Assembly: GCF_965283645.1 (NCBI RefSeq)
Contig: NZ_CBDIPG010000001.1
Coordinates: 4,774,001-4,838,000 of the forward strand
Length of the DNA: 64,000 bases
Origin: Kordia sp965283645
GTDB lineage: Bacteria; Bacteroidota; Bacteroidia; Flavobacteriales; Flavobacteriaceae
Reading direction: 5' to 3'
Positions 55,232 to 63,216 of the stretch are shown piece by piece (position 1 is the first letter of the stretch; the number at the start of each line of letters is the position of its first letter). The notes beneath the pieces were generated by a model, which searched no databases, was not told the DNA's origin, and saw only the letters and a list, made by a program, of their open reading frames with translations. The position numbers and the translations under genes were made by a program.

Positions 55232-55482
55232 AGCAATAATTTAGAAAAGAATATGCTACTTTTTTTTGGCAAATCGAAATGGAAAAACTAGGCTAGTTAA
55301 TGAAGAATAATCCATTTTTCAAGGTATGGAATTTTTAATTTTATAGCTTCTTTGATGTTTTTAAAGGAATACTTTAAGAAACCTATTGATATTTCAAGAT
55401 CAATCAACTACCAAAGTTTAGCCTAAATATTAATGCTTAACTTCTTTAAAATATAAATCTGTAAAATATTTCTTTAAAATGC

Positions 55483-55490
55483 TATATTTG
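55483..55490 (+). promoter_or_regulatory. Bacteroidetes -7 box TATATTTG
   Basis: Matches the TAnnTTTG consensus of the Bacteroidetes primary sigma factor, 20 bases before the ATG at 55511. A good -33 TTTG is not evident at the right distance. Confidence 0.5.
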
Positions 55491-55510
55491 TATAATCAAA
55501 ACTGATAATA

Positions 55511-55729
55511 ATGCAAGACAATATAGATTCGATCATACGCGCAATAAAAATCATTCAAAAGGAAATTCCAAACAGCGAAGCAATTCCACTACTTGAAGAC
55601 GCGCTAAAAAAATCTATGAAGTTTTATGTATTAAACATGGCTTCCATGGGTTCTGTAGTAGATATGGAAGAAATAAAAGAAAATTTCAAAAATGGCTTAG
55701 ATTTATTAGAAATATTCAATAAGAACTAG
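55511..55729 (+). CDS. Small helical protein, unknown
   Basis: 72 residues, two or three amphipathic helices (IDSIIRAIKIIQKE, AIPLLEDALKKSMKFYV, MEEIKENFKNGLDLLEIF). No signal peptide or motif. It has its own likely -7 box and lies alone between the defence operon and the IS982 element. Confidence 0.7.
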   Translation: MQDNIDSIIRAIKIIQKEIPNSEAIPLLEDALKKSMKFYVLNMASMGSVVDMEEIKENFKNGLDLLEIFNKN

Positions 55730-55925
55730 TTTACTTTTTCTTATTACTTGGCTTTTTTATTTTCTTGTTTCCTCAAGGAATCTTCAATTCATTTCCTAAA
55801 AATTCATATAGAAATGTATAGGTTTTTCATAATTAGATTTTTTACTCATTTTCGATATTCTTTTTCATTTCTGTAAACGAAAATTAGAACGTTTCAAGTG
55901 ACCTATAGTTAGTTTATTATCAGGT

Positions 55926-56963
55926 ATAATTAACGTGAGTTCGATATAAAAAGTCAATTAATTAACATAAAAAAAGCAGAATATTTAGTAAATTAAAGTG
56001 TTGAATTTCAATTCATTATCTAAACATCTGCTTATGATTTCTGATACTAAAATTACACAAATTTTCTGTTCATTTGATGATTTTTGCAAAGATTTTGTTC
56101 CTTTTTGGCAAAAAAGTTTATTGGATAATGGTAAAAAACGATTTAGAAAAAGTAAAATGTCTTTAGCAGAAGTAATGACAATTGAGGTGCTGTTCCATCT
56201 TTCTGGCTTTAGGAATTTCAAAAAATTCTATATAGGATATGTATGCAAGTATCTTAAAAAGGACTTTCCTGATTTGGTAAGTTATAACAGAATGGTTGAA
56301 TTAAAACAACAAAGTTTTATGCCGTTAGCTATTTACTTAAAAACACTTGGTTTGGCTAAATGTAATGGAATTAGTTTTATAGATTCTACACCACTTAGAG
56401 TTTGTCATAACAGACGAATTAACGGCCACAAAACTTTTAAAAAATTAGCAGAAAGAGGTCATTGTTCTTTGGGTTGGTTTTATGGGTTTAAACTCCACAT
56501 TGTAACTAATGATTGTGGAGGAATCATAGATTTTATGCTGACTAAGGGAAATGTTGATGATCGAAAACCATTAAAAACAGCTTCTTTTTTGAAAAAGTTA
56601 TTTGGTAAATTATTTGGAGATAAAGGCTATCTATCTAAAGAGCTATTTACGAATTTATTTTCTAACGGAATTCATCTTGTAACAAAGCTCAAAAGAAATA
56701 TGAAAACTAAATGTGTCACACCATTAATAGATGCATATCATTTAAGAAAAAGAGCGATTATTGAAACTATTTTTGATCAATTAAAGAATATTTTTCAAGT
56801 AGAACATTCAAGACATAGAAGTCCAGTTAATTATTTTACTAATATCTTTTCTGCACTAATAGCGTATAATTTTACAGAGAAAAAACCATCATTGAAAAAG
56901 GATCTGGTAGACACTAAACAACTCATTCTATTCTAAAAGTTATATCGAACTCACGTTAATTAT
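55926..56963 (+). mobile_element. IS982-family insertion sequence
   Basis: A 1,038 bp element with 24 bp perfect inverted ends (55926-55949 and 56940-56963, containing TTAACGTGAGTTCGATATAA and its complement) around one intact transposase gene. The outer ATAATTA/TAATTAT is itself palindromic, so the target duplication cannot be separated from the repeat by eye. The ends are perfect and the frame intact, so insertion is recent. Confidence 0.88.
55998..56936 (+). CDS. IS982 transposase
   Basis: 312 residues. MSLAEVMTIEVLFHLSGFRN is the family's N-terminal signature. The DDE catalytic core is visible: Asp in SFIDSTPLRVC, then GWFYGFKLH, Asp in LFGDKGY and Glu in RAIIETIFDQLK. Full length. The start could be at 55998 (ATG would be preferred at 56034, MISDTKITQ); both lie inside the element. 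Confidence 0.9.
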   Translation: MLNFNSLSKHLLMISDTKITQIFCSFDDFCKDFVPFWQKSLLDNGKKRFRKSKMSLAEVMTIEVLFHLSGFRNFKKFYIGYVCKYLKKDFPDLVSYNRMVELKQQSFMPLAIYLKTLGLAKCNGISFIDSTPLRVCHNRRINGHKTFKKLAERGHCSLGWFYGFKLHIVTNDCGGIIDFMLTKGNVDDRKPLKTASFLKKLFGKLFGDKGYLSKELFTNLFSNGIHLVTKLKRNMKTKCVTPLIDAYHLRKRAIIETIFDQLKNIFQVEHSRHRSPVNYFTNIFSALIAYNFTEKKPSLKKDLVDTKQLILF

Positions 56964-57065
56964 TAAAATCCTCTTTTTTTGACGGTATATTACTCGTTTA
57001 TAAAATAAACAGAATAATTACCAAGAAACCCTAAATTATCGTAAAACTAGAATTATCTGTATTCT

Positions 57066-57097
57066 AAAAGCTTCAATTGTAATCGTTGGAGCTTTTT
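57066..57097. terminator. Hairpin terminator right of IS982
   Basis: AAAAGCT-t-CAA / TTG-g-AGCTTTT, a stem of ten pairs with one mismatch and a T run. No gene ends just before it. It may have served the small gene at 55511 before the insertion sequence separated them. Confidence 0.55.
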
Positions 57098-57149
57098 AAT
57101 TAAAAAAATATAATGCATTGAAAATAAGTTACTTAAAATTAAGCAATGT

Positions 57150-57424
57150 ACTTTGAGGGAAAACTTTAGTCACTTTCAAGGCACTTACAGGTAACTCTTA
57201 AATCACTTATTGGTAACTTTTCAGTAAATAATTAGGCACTTTTAGGTTACTTTTTGGTAAAATATTGATCATTTTTAAGGTAATCTCAGGGGACTTTGAG
57301 GGTAATCTTTAATCACTTATTAGTAACTTCTAAGCAATTAATAAGACTCTTTTTGGGTATTTTTAGATAACTTACGAGTAACTTTTTGGTCAATTTAAAG
57401 GTATTTTTAGATCATTAAAAACCC
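57150..57424. repeat. Phased degenerate 11 bp array A (25 units)
   Basis: 275 bases divide without any insertion or deletion into 25 units of 11. Counting by eye, position 1 is A in 24 of 25 units, position 3 is T in 23, position 4 is T in 17, position 9 is G in 19 and position 2 is C in 14. Consensus about ACTTTTNAGTA (units such as ACTTTTTGGTA, ACTTATTGGTA, ACTTACGAGTA). No two neighbouring units are the same, yet the phase never slips. There is no open frame across it on either strand. Not a known element to me. Confidence 0.85.
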
Positions 57425-57490
57425 ATAAAGTAATACTTTAAGTGAATCCAAATTCAAGAAGGTTTTTTCTCTAGATCTTAAACTAAAAAG

Positions 57491-57510
57491 TGAACAAATA
57501 ATTCTTTAAT
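57491..57510 (+). repeat. Flank repeat after array A
   Basis: TGAACAAATAATTCTTTAAT, 67 bases after array A. The copy at 58015-58034 after array B matches at 18 of 20 positions. Confidence 0.65.
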
Positions 57511-57647
57511 GCTAATAATAATTTTCAAATTGAACTTCATTAGCTAATTACTAAGTGATGGTTACTATTCTCTTCTTTATCTCACTCATTATTGAGTGAG
57601 AACTTTTAAAAAAACAATCAACTTAAAAACAGTTAGTTATAAATTAA

Positions 57648-57933
57648 TGTTCGATAAAAAATTTTGAAAGATTTGGCAAAAGTTCACCTAATGTTTGATA
57701 AATGTTAGGTGAACTTTTATCAAACTTTCGTAGAACATTTTATGAATATTCGGTTAATATTGATCTGTTTTTTGATAAACTTTCATTGAATATCTGATAA
57801 GTATTATGTGAACATTCAGCGAAATTTTATCAATTTTTCTACAAAATTTCAATTAATGTTTAATGAATATTCGACGAAGTTTTATCAAATATTCTTCTAA
57901 GTTTTGGTAAATCATCATCAAACATTTCACAAC
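57648..57933. repeat. Phased degenerate 11 bp array B (26 units)
   Basis: 286 bases divide exactly into 26 units of 11 of the form NNTT-N5-AA. Counting by eye, position 3 is T in 24 of 26, position 4 T in 25, position 10 A in 25 and position 11 A in 22, while positions 5-9 vary. The TT-N5-AA frame is symmetric, and some units are exact reverse complements of others (TTCACCTAA in unit 4 and TTAGGTGAA in unit 6; TTTGATAAA in units 5 and 12 and TTTATCAAA in units 7 and 22). No slip of phase, no long open frame. Confidence 0.88.
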
Positions 57934-58014
57934 TATTTAAAACTTATTTGATTATATATTGATATAAGCTTCTTAAAAAATCACATCAAAGCTTTTAGGT
58001 TCAAGTTACAAAAC

Positions 58015-58034
58015 TGAACAAATGATTCTTCAAT
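58015..58034 (+). repeat. Flank repeat after array B
   Basis: TGAACAAATGATTCTTCAAT, 82 bases after array B. Diverged copy of 57491-57510. It suggests that each array and its right flank are one duplicated module. Confidence 0.65.
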
Positions 58035-58100
58035 TATCTTTTAAATCTTTGTTTTCAAATAAGTTAATAGTAAGTCTGAATTAGTATAAATCAAAAACGA

Positions 58101-58116
58101 TTGTCGCACGCGACAA
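58101..58116. repeat. 16 bp inverted repeat TTGTCGC-AC-GCGACAA
   Basis: A perfect 7+2+7 dyad, GC-rich within a very AT-rich stretch. No T run follows closely, so a binding site is more likely than a terminator. The remaining bases from 58117 to the IS66 end hold no gene I can support. Confidence 0.5.
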
Positions 58117-58526
58117 AAGTGTGCAAATGATGATCCAGTTATACAATTCATCTTTGTAGCAACTAACATACATAAGTCTTTTAAAATACTGTATATGAGA
58201 TCGTCATTCGTAACTCAAGTCATCAAAATTCATGAAAGTAAATTTTAAAGATGTAAAGAGAAAAGGAGTAGTAACAATTAAAAAAGTAAAAGCAAGTTCA
58301 ATCTAAAATTAAAGTATCGAGTAAAAATCAAAAAAAAGTAGTAATCACATGTAAGCATTCGGTCTTCTACGTCTAGGATTAGATGTTTTATTTTACATAA
58401 AGTTAGATATGTTTATTTGTAAATTATTGAGAGGTAGCGGAGTAAGTTTTTCTAGCTATGGGATTAGTGTCTGATTTTACTGGATTCTCAGCTTCCGTAA
58501 GATTTTGTTGCTAAAACGCCATTTTC

Positions 58527-60020
58527 TTAACAGTTTTCGATACTGTTGTTTTTCCAGTTTTGTGGCAGTAATTCGTGTAATTTATTTGCTTTATGTTCAG
58601 GGATTTTTTTAAAGATATCGTGTAGCCAAGCAAATGGTTCTACATTGTTTATTTTACAAGTTGCAAAGAAAGAATACATCATGGCTGCTTTTTGAGCTGC
58701 CTTGTGCGATCCTGCAAAGAGATAGTTTTTTCGTCCTAAAGCAAGTGGTCTGATGGTATTTTCTATCTTGTTATTGTCAATTAAATACTTTCCATCTTCT
58801 AAGTACCCAATCAGATATTTCCATAAGCGAAGTGTATAGCCAACTGCTTTTGCAATGGAACTTTTTGGTAATAGTTGCGATCGTTGTTGCACTAACCAAT
58901 CATAGAAGGTATCGAGTATCGGTTTGGCATAGCGATTTCGATAGCGTTTGATTACTTTAGAAGTGGCATTATGTTCTCTAATATTAGCTTCTAAGCCATA
59001 CAATTTTTGGAACTGTTCCATTGCATAACTGGCTCTTGAATGATCATTATCAAGTGCTTTTTCAAAATATCGTCTGGCATGTGCCATACATGAGAGTAGC
59101 TTTAATTGTTGTGCAGTGGCTAGGTTTTGATAGACCTTGTATCCATCGGACTGTAAAGTTCCTTTATAGTTTTTCAGTATGGTTTGTGGAGCTTTTATAG
59201 ACCGAGTGGCATCATACTTGAACAATACCAAGCCTTCCACAGGTGCATGATATACCCAATGATATCCTGTATGTAAACTTCCTGTTTTATAACTGTCTTG
59301 AACACCAATTGGACTTTCATCTACTTGCAAGTAATTACTTTGTAATAACTCTTTAGTCAACACATCATACAAAGGTTCTAGTAGTGAAGTCGCGGCATTA
59401 AACCATCCCGATAAGGTAGCGTCACTTACCTGATATTGCTGACGTTTAAATATCTGTCGTTGTCTGTAAAAAGGAAGATGATCTACAAATTTACTCACTA
59501 AAATATGCGCTAAGAGTCCCGCGCCTGCATTCGATTTTGGTAGTGGCAGACTTGGAAGTTCCCCTATAATAACTCCAGCATAATCTTTTAACGCGTATTT
59601 TGGACGTATAATTCTGCGAACAAAAAGCTTGGCAGGATTGTATTCCAAGATTTCTGTAATTTCTTCTCCTATTTTAACACTGTCTTGTGCAAGATGTTCT
59701 GGTTCGATGATTTCTTCGACTCTTGGAAGATGCGCAGGTAATAAGGCACGCTTGGCAACTTTCTTTGGTGTAGCCTTTACTTTTGTTTGTAGTAAGACCT
59801 GTTTTTCAGTATCAGAAGATGATTCTATCGGTACTTCACCAAATAATCCTAACTGACTAGGTAAGGCTGTGGAGACAAAACGCTCACTTTTACTGCCAAA
59901 AATCAGGCGTTTTAATTCTGTTAATTGTCGTTCTAATTCTCTGTACTTTTCCAACAAATCATCATACTCTTTTTTGGAGATATAGGCGGTTTCTTCGGTA
60001 GTATCACTAGCGTTTTTCAC
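58527..60020 (-). CDS. tnpC: IS66 transposase TnpC
   Basis: 497 residues. N-terminal leucine-zipper-like coil (YDDLLEKYRELERQLTEL) with the LIFGSKSER motif, a zinc-binding-type middle, and the DDE core: Asp in LQVDESPIGVQ, LQSDGYKVYQ, and Glu in DNNKIENTIRPLALGRKNYLF. Intact. The start is GTG at 60020; no nearby ATG exists in frame. Confidence 0.93.
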   Translation of the reverse strand: MKNASDTTEETAYISKKEYDDLLEKYRELERQLTELKRLIFGSKSERFVSTALPSQLGLFGEVPIESSSDTEKQVLLQTKVKATPKKVAKRALLPAHLPRVEEIIEPEHLAQDSVKIGEEITEILEYNPAKLFVRRIIRPKYALKDYAGVIIGELPSLPLPKSNAGAGLLAHILVSKFVDHLPFYRQRQIFKRQQYQVSDATLSGWFNAATSLLEPLYDVLTKELLQSNYLQVDESPIGVQDSYKTGSLHTGYHWVYHAPVEGLVLFKYDATRSIKAPQTILKNYKGTLQSDGYKVYQNLATAQQLKLLSCMAHARRYFEKALDNDHSRASYAMEQFQKLYGLEANIREHNATSKVIKRYRNRYAKPILDTFYDWLVQQRSQLLPKSSIAKAVGYTLRLWKYLIGYLEDGKYLIDNNKIENTIRPLALGRKNYLFAGSHKAAQKAAMMYSFFATCKINNVEPFAWLHDIFKKIPEHKANKLHELLPQNWKNNSIENC

Positions 60021-60069
60021 AATGGAAAAATACTAATAATAGAGTAAAACCACAACGTTTTTCTGCGTT

Positions 60070-60423
60070 TTATGCAGGTAATTTGTAACGTTTTTTCCCT
60101 CGAACATGTGCAATAGAAATCCCATCAATCAGTAGCACCAATTGAGAATAACTCAGCTTGATACTGGTGACCACTTCATCATAGATTGGTAATTCAAAAC
60201 GACCCGATTCCAACCGCTTGTAATACAAAACAAAACCACCTGCTTGCCATTGTAATATTTTGACCTTATCACGGGATTTATTAATAAAAATGTAAGCAGT
60301 ACCATCTTGAGCAGAAGCCTGCAATTCTTTTTCAATGATGCCTGCTAGACTATCAAAACTCTTGCGCATGTCAGTAGGATGACGATACAAATGATACCGA
60401 TGGGAAACGCCTAATCCAAACAT
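60070..60423 (-). CDS. tnpB: IS66 accessory protein TnpB
   Basis: 117 residues from ATG at 60423 (MFGLGVSHRYHLYRHPTDMR). The upstream TTG at 60444 would overlap tnpA more deeply. HPTDMRKSFDSLAGII and KILQWQAGGFVLYYKRLESG are the IS66 Orf2 family signature. Needed for transposition; its exact activity is unknown. Confidence 0.92.
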   Translation of the reverse strand: MFGLGVSHRYHLYRHPTDMRKSFDSLAGIIEKELQASAQDGTAYIFINKSRDKVKILQWQAGGFVLYYKRLESGRFELPIYDEVVTSIKLSYSQLVLLIDGISIAHVRGKKRYKLPA

Positions 60424-60761
60424 GAGATCAACTTTTGCAAGCAAACTGCCGTTTGTTTGGTTAATGAAAAAGAATCTAAATGTAGGCGAACTCCATTGGG
60501 ATATGCAATGGTAATTGTTGAGTCAATACTGTCAGCAGAAGTTTCAATATCTATGGGAATGAACTCATTTTGGAATGTATCGTTTGTAGAAGTCGTTTCG
60601 CCTTTAAGTAGTCCATGAAAACTACGATAGCGTCTTATCCAATACGAAAATGTGTGATAATTCAGAGCTTCACGCTTGCAAAAGTCTTTCTTGCTGATAT
60701 CCTCCGAATAAAGCTTGGCTACCAAAGCAAACATACGCTGCTGTGTCTTTGTGTTTTTCAT
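60411..60761 (-). CDS. tnpA: IS66 accessory protein TnpA
   Basis: 116 residues from ATG at 60761 (MKNTKTQQRMFALVAKLYSE); an upstream TTG is rejected. Helix-turn-helix region DISKKDFCKREALNYHTFSYWIRRYR. Its end overlaps tnpB by 13 bases, the usual coupling in IS66. Confidence 0.88.
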   Translation of the reverse strand: MKNTKTQQRMFALVAKLYSEDISKKDFCKREALNYHTFSYWIRRYRSFHGLLKGETTSTNDTFQNEFIPIDIETSADSIDSTITIAYPNGVRLHLDSFSLTKQTAVCLQKLISCLD

Positions 60762-61051
60762 GAAGCCAAAATACAATTGAAATCATTTCTTTACAATACG
60801 TGGTTTACCGAAGGCTTACTAATCACATTAAAACTAAAAAGCATCAAGAAGTAATTAAGTAAAACATAATAACATTCCTTAAAACAAAATTGTAAGATTT
60901 TAACTATTAAATTACAATTGAAGCCTTTGAATTGGTTTCTAATATTTGTAACATTGAAATATGATTTCAAGTCCTCTTACAATTTCAGAAAAAGGAATAC
61001 AGGCGTACTGTGAAGTATTTACAGTAGGCAATTTTATGATAGTTCCTTTCA

Positions 61052-61252
61052 ATGAAAAACGCAAAAGACATATCAGAATTCAAGACACTAACCATTGAAG
61101 AATTAAGAAGCTTCGATGGGCTTGCTGATATATCTGTACAGGAAGCTGAACATATTATACATACATTAAAAGAACTATCATTATTAACTCATAACATCGT
61201 TACCAAACATGAGCAATCTGAATCAATTTCAAAGTTTCGCAAAGCGAAGTAA
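61052..61252 (+). CDS. Small protein overlapping the recombinase gene
   Basis: 66 residues, helical (TIEELRSFDGLADISVQEAE HIIHTLKELSLL). It overlaps the recombinase start by 44 bases in another frame, so expression is probably coupled. Size and place fit a recombination directionality factor or other helper, but no motif proves it. Confidence 0.6.
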   Translation: MKNAKDISEFKTLTIEELRSFDGLADISVQEAEHIIHTLKELSLLTHNIVTKHEQSESISKFRKAK

Positions 61253-62798
61253 GCATCAAACCATTCGCAACAACAAAGCTGTTATCTATACGCGAGTTTC
61301 AGACATCAAACAACGAGATAATACAAGTTTAGAAAGTCAACTGAAATACTGTAGTGAATATGCCAATAAAAACGGTATGGAAATTAGCGGTTATTTTGGC
61401 GGAACAAACGAAAGTGCCAAAACAGATGATCGTAAAGAGTTTCAACGAATGTTATCATTTGTAAAATCAAAAAAGGTTGCTAATATCATTGTATATAGTA
61501 CAGATCGTTTTTCACGTGCAGGAGAAAGTGCAATTCATACATTAGCCAAAATAAGAAGAATAGGAATCAACCTCATAGCTGTTACACAACCCGCAGATAC
61601 ACAAACTTCCACAGGACGATTTTATCAAAATCTAAATTTACTTTTCAGTAAGTATGATAATGACCAACGTAGAGACAAAACCATCACAGGAATGCGCCAT
61701 CGTTTATTAAATGGCTATTGGATGGGAACTGCACCGATTGGTTATAAAAATATGCGAGACGAAAAAAATATACCAATTATAGTTCCAAGTGAAAAAGCAC
61801 ACTTAGTAAGAAAAGCTTTTGAATGGAAAGCCAATGAAAGTTTATCCAATGTTGAGATTGTAAAAAGACTTGAACAATACGGATTGAAAATATACAAACA
61901 ACGATTAACAAATATGTTTCGAAATGTGGTGTATTGTGGATTAATTTCACATAGTCTACTAGACGATCAACTTATTGAAGGAAACCATAAAGCTATTGTT
62001 CCAAGAGATTTGTTTTTAAAAGTGCATGGCATTCAAGCAATGAATAATCATAAATCAAAACATAATATAGCGAACGAAAATTTACCATTAAAGGTATTTA
62101 CAAAATGTGCCGCTTGTAAAAGTCCATTAACGGGTTATTTGGTAAAGAAGAAAAACATTTATTATTATAAATGTAAAACAGTTGGTTGTCCTTGCAATAA
62201 AAATGCAAATGACTTACATGACAAATTCAATGACATATTGAGCAATTATCAACTAGATAAAAAGTACATTGCTCCACTAAAGATACAATTGAAGCACACC
62301 TTTGAATACTTCAATACAGCTAATGAAGATAATACAGCGCATTTAAAGTACAGTTTAAAGGCTGTTGATGATAACATCAACAATATTGAGGAACGCTTTG
62401 TAATCGGCAAAATAGATGGTGAGTTATATCAAAAATATTCAAAGAAATACAATGAAGAAAAAGAAGGAATTCAAAAAGAAATCCAAAAAAACAGTTTAGA
62501 TAGTTCGAACCTCGAAAACTACATTGATAATTCGATAGATTTACTATGTAACTTACACAATATATGGAGATTAGGAAATTATAATGAAAAACAGAAATTC
62601 CAAAAACTCATGTTCCCCGAGGGAATCGTCTATGATCGCAAAAATGATAGAGTTCGAACCAATAAGGTAAATTCGATACTTGAATTAACTCGCTCACTTT
62701 CAATAAGTTTAGATCATAAAAAAAGCGGACAAAAAAACAAAAATGTTAATTTGTCCGCTCCTGTGACCTCGGCAGGATTCAAACCTGCAACCTCTTGA
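61209..62798 (+). CDS. Large serine recombinase (site-specific integrase)
   Basis: 529 residues. Resolvase domain with the catalytic Ser in VIYTRVSD, VYSTDRFSRAGESA and later arginines. Recombinase domain GTAPIGYKN ... NVEIVKRLEQYGLKIYKQRL. Zinc ribbon CAACKSPLTGYL ... CKTVGCPC, then a coiled coil. The last residues VTSAGFKPATS are encoded by the antisense strand of the tRNA-Arg gene, so the gene is fused to its probable attachment site. Confidence 0.93.
   Translation: MSNLNQFQSFAKRSKHQTIRNNKAVIYTRVSDIKQRDNTSLESQLKYCSEYANKNGMEISGYFGGTNESAKTDDRKEFQRMLSFVKSKKVANIIVYSTDRFSRAGESAIHTLAKIRRIGINLIAVTQPADTQTSTGRFYQNLNLLFSKYDNDQRRDKTITGMRHRLLNGYWMGTAPIGYKNMRDEKNIPIIVPSEKAHLVRKAFEWKANESLSNVEIVKRLEQYGLKIYKQRLTNMFRNVVYCGLISHSLLDDQLIEGNHKAIVPRDLFLKVHGIQAMNNHKSKHNIANENLPLKVFTKCAACKSPLTGYLVKKKNIYYYKCKTVGCPCNKNANDLHDKFNDILSNYQLDKKYIAPLKIQLKHTFEYFNTANEDNTAHLKYSLKAVDDNINNIEERFVIGKIDGELYQKYSKKYNEEKEGIQKEIQKNSLDSSNLENYIDNSIDLLCNLHNIWRLGNYNEKQKFQKLMFPEGIVYDRKNDRVRTNKVNSILELTRSLSISLDHKKSGQKNKNVNLSAPVTSAGFKPATS
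62717..62759 (-). terminator. Terminator of the tRNA-Arg gene
   Basis: A 9 bp stem (AGCGGACAA / TTGTCCGCT) followed by seven T on the minus strand, just after the tRNA 3' end. It lies inside the recombinase coding region. Confidence 0.8.
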
Positions 62799-62837
62799 GC
62801 CGTAATCAAGTGCACTATTCAGTTATGCTACGAGGCC
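62764..62837 (-). tRNA. tRNA-Arg (anticodon ACG)
   Basis: The complement folds as a full cloverleaf. Acceptor stem GGCCTCG/CGAGGTC with one G-T pair, D-stem GCAT/GTGC with loop AACTGAATA, anticodon stem CTTGA/TCAAG with loop TTACGGC (anticodon ACG), T-stem GCAGG/CCTGC with loop TTTGAAT, and discriminator A. CCA is not encoded. Its 3' half is read in the other direction as the end of the recombinase. Confidence 0.93.
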
Positions 62838-62855
62838 TATTGCTTATTGCGGGTG

Positions 62856-62886
62856 CAAATATATTTCTTTTTGTTACAAATACAAA
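62856..62886 (-). promoter_or_regulatory. Promoter of tRNA-Arg
   Basis: On the minus strand, TTTG, then exactly 19 bases, then TATATTTG: a consensus Bacteroidetes promoter (-33/-7). The -7 box ends 18 bases before the tRNA. Confidence 0.8.
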
Positions 62887-62941
62887 GATTCAAAAGAAAA
62901 ATAAATAAGTTTTTTATCTTTTTTTAAAATCTGAAAATGAA

Positions 62942-63100
62942 CTATCTCGAATTTAATGCATTTGTCGTTACAAAATAACGCCAGCCAATTATTGCTAATT
63001 GCAACTTTGAAGCTTTTGCTAAATCGAGCCTTCGTTTTGAAAATGAAGGAAGTAGCACTTTATTTAGCTTTGCTAATACTTTAAATAGTTGTGTTTTCAT
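62942..63100 (-). CDS. Small conserved basic protein
   Basis: 52 residues from ATG at 63100 (MKTQLFKVLAKLNKVLLPSF); the longer frame upstream crosses a terminator and is rejected. Very basic with a C-terminal GWRYFVTTNAL. I recall similar short proteins in other flavobacteria, without known function. It follows its own promoter region between terminators. Confidence 0.65.
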   Translation of the reverse strand: MKTQLFKVLAKLNKVLLPSFSKRRLDLAKASKLQLAIIGWRYFVTTNALNSR

Positions 63101-63155
63101 GATGAAATCATCTAAATTGTAATGGAAGATACTAAAAAATAATATAGCTGTAAAA

Positions 63156-63190
63156 AGCAAAAGGCAAGTCGATGAAAACTTGCCTTTGCT
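63156..63190 (-). terminator. Terminator of the BlaR1-like gene
   Basis: A stem AAAGGCAAGT / ACTTGCCTTT extended by AGC/GCT, 27 bases after the stop codon at 63217, with a T-rich tail on the minus strand. Confidence 0.75.
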
Positions 63191-63216
63191 ATATTGAATC
63201 CTGTAAGTATTAAGAA

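Larger units (their letters stand above)
58497..60818 (-). mobile_element. IS66-family insertion sequence
   Basis: Carries the complete tnpA-tnpB-tnpC gene set on the minus strand. Both suggested ends begin GTAAG (58497 on the plus strand, 60818 on the minus strand), as IS66 ends do, but the similarity further in is weak and I see no matching 8 bp target duplication. Exact ends are uncertain. G+C is visibly higher than in its surroundings. Confidence 0.75.

Noticed and set aside
57150..57933. CRISPR array
   Set aside because: Units are 11 bp, all different, with no constant repeat and no spacers, and no cas gene is in the window.
57150..57933. Remnant of a repeat-protein gene
   Set aside because: An 11 bp unit would give a 33 bp (11-residue) super-repeat, but all six frames meet stops within a few units.
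58497..60818. 8 bp target duplication of the IS66 element
   Set aside because: The bases outside the two GTAAG ends do not match, so the ends or the duplication cannot be confirmed by eye.
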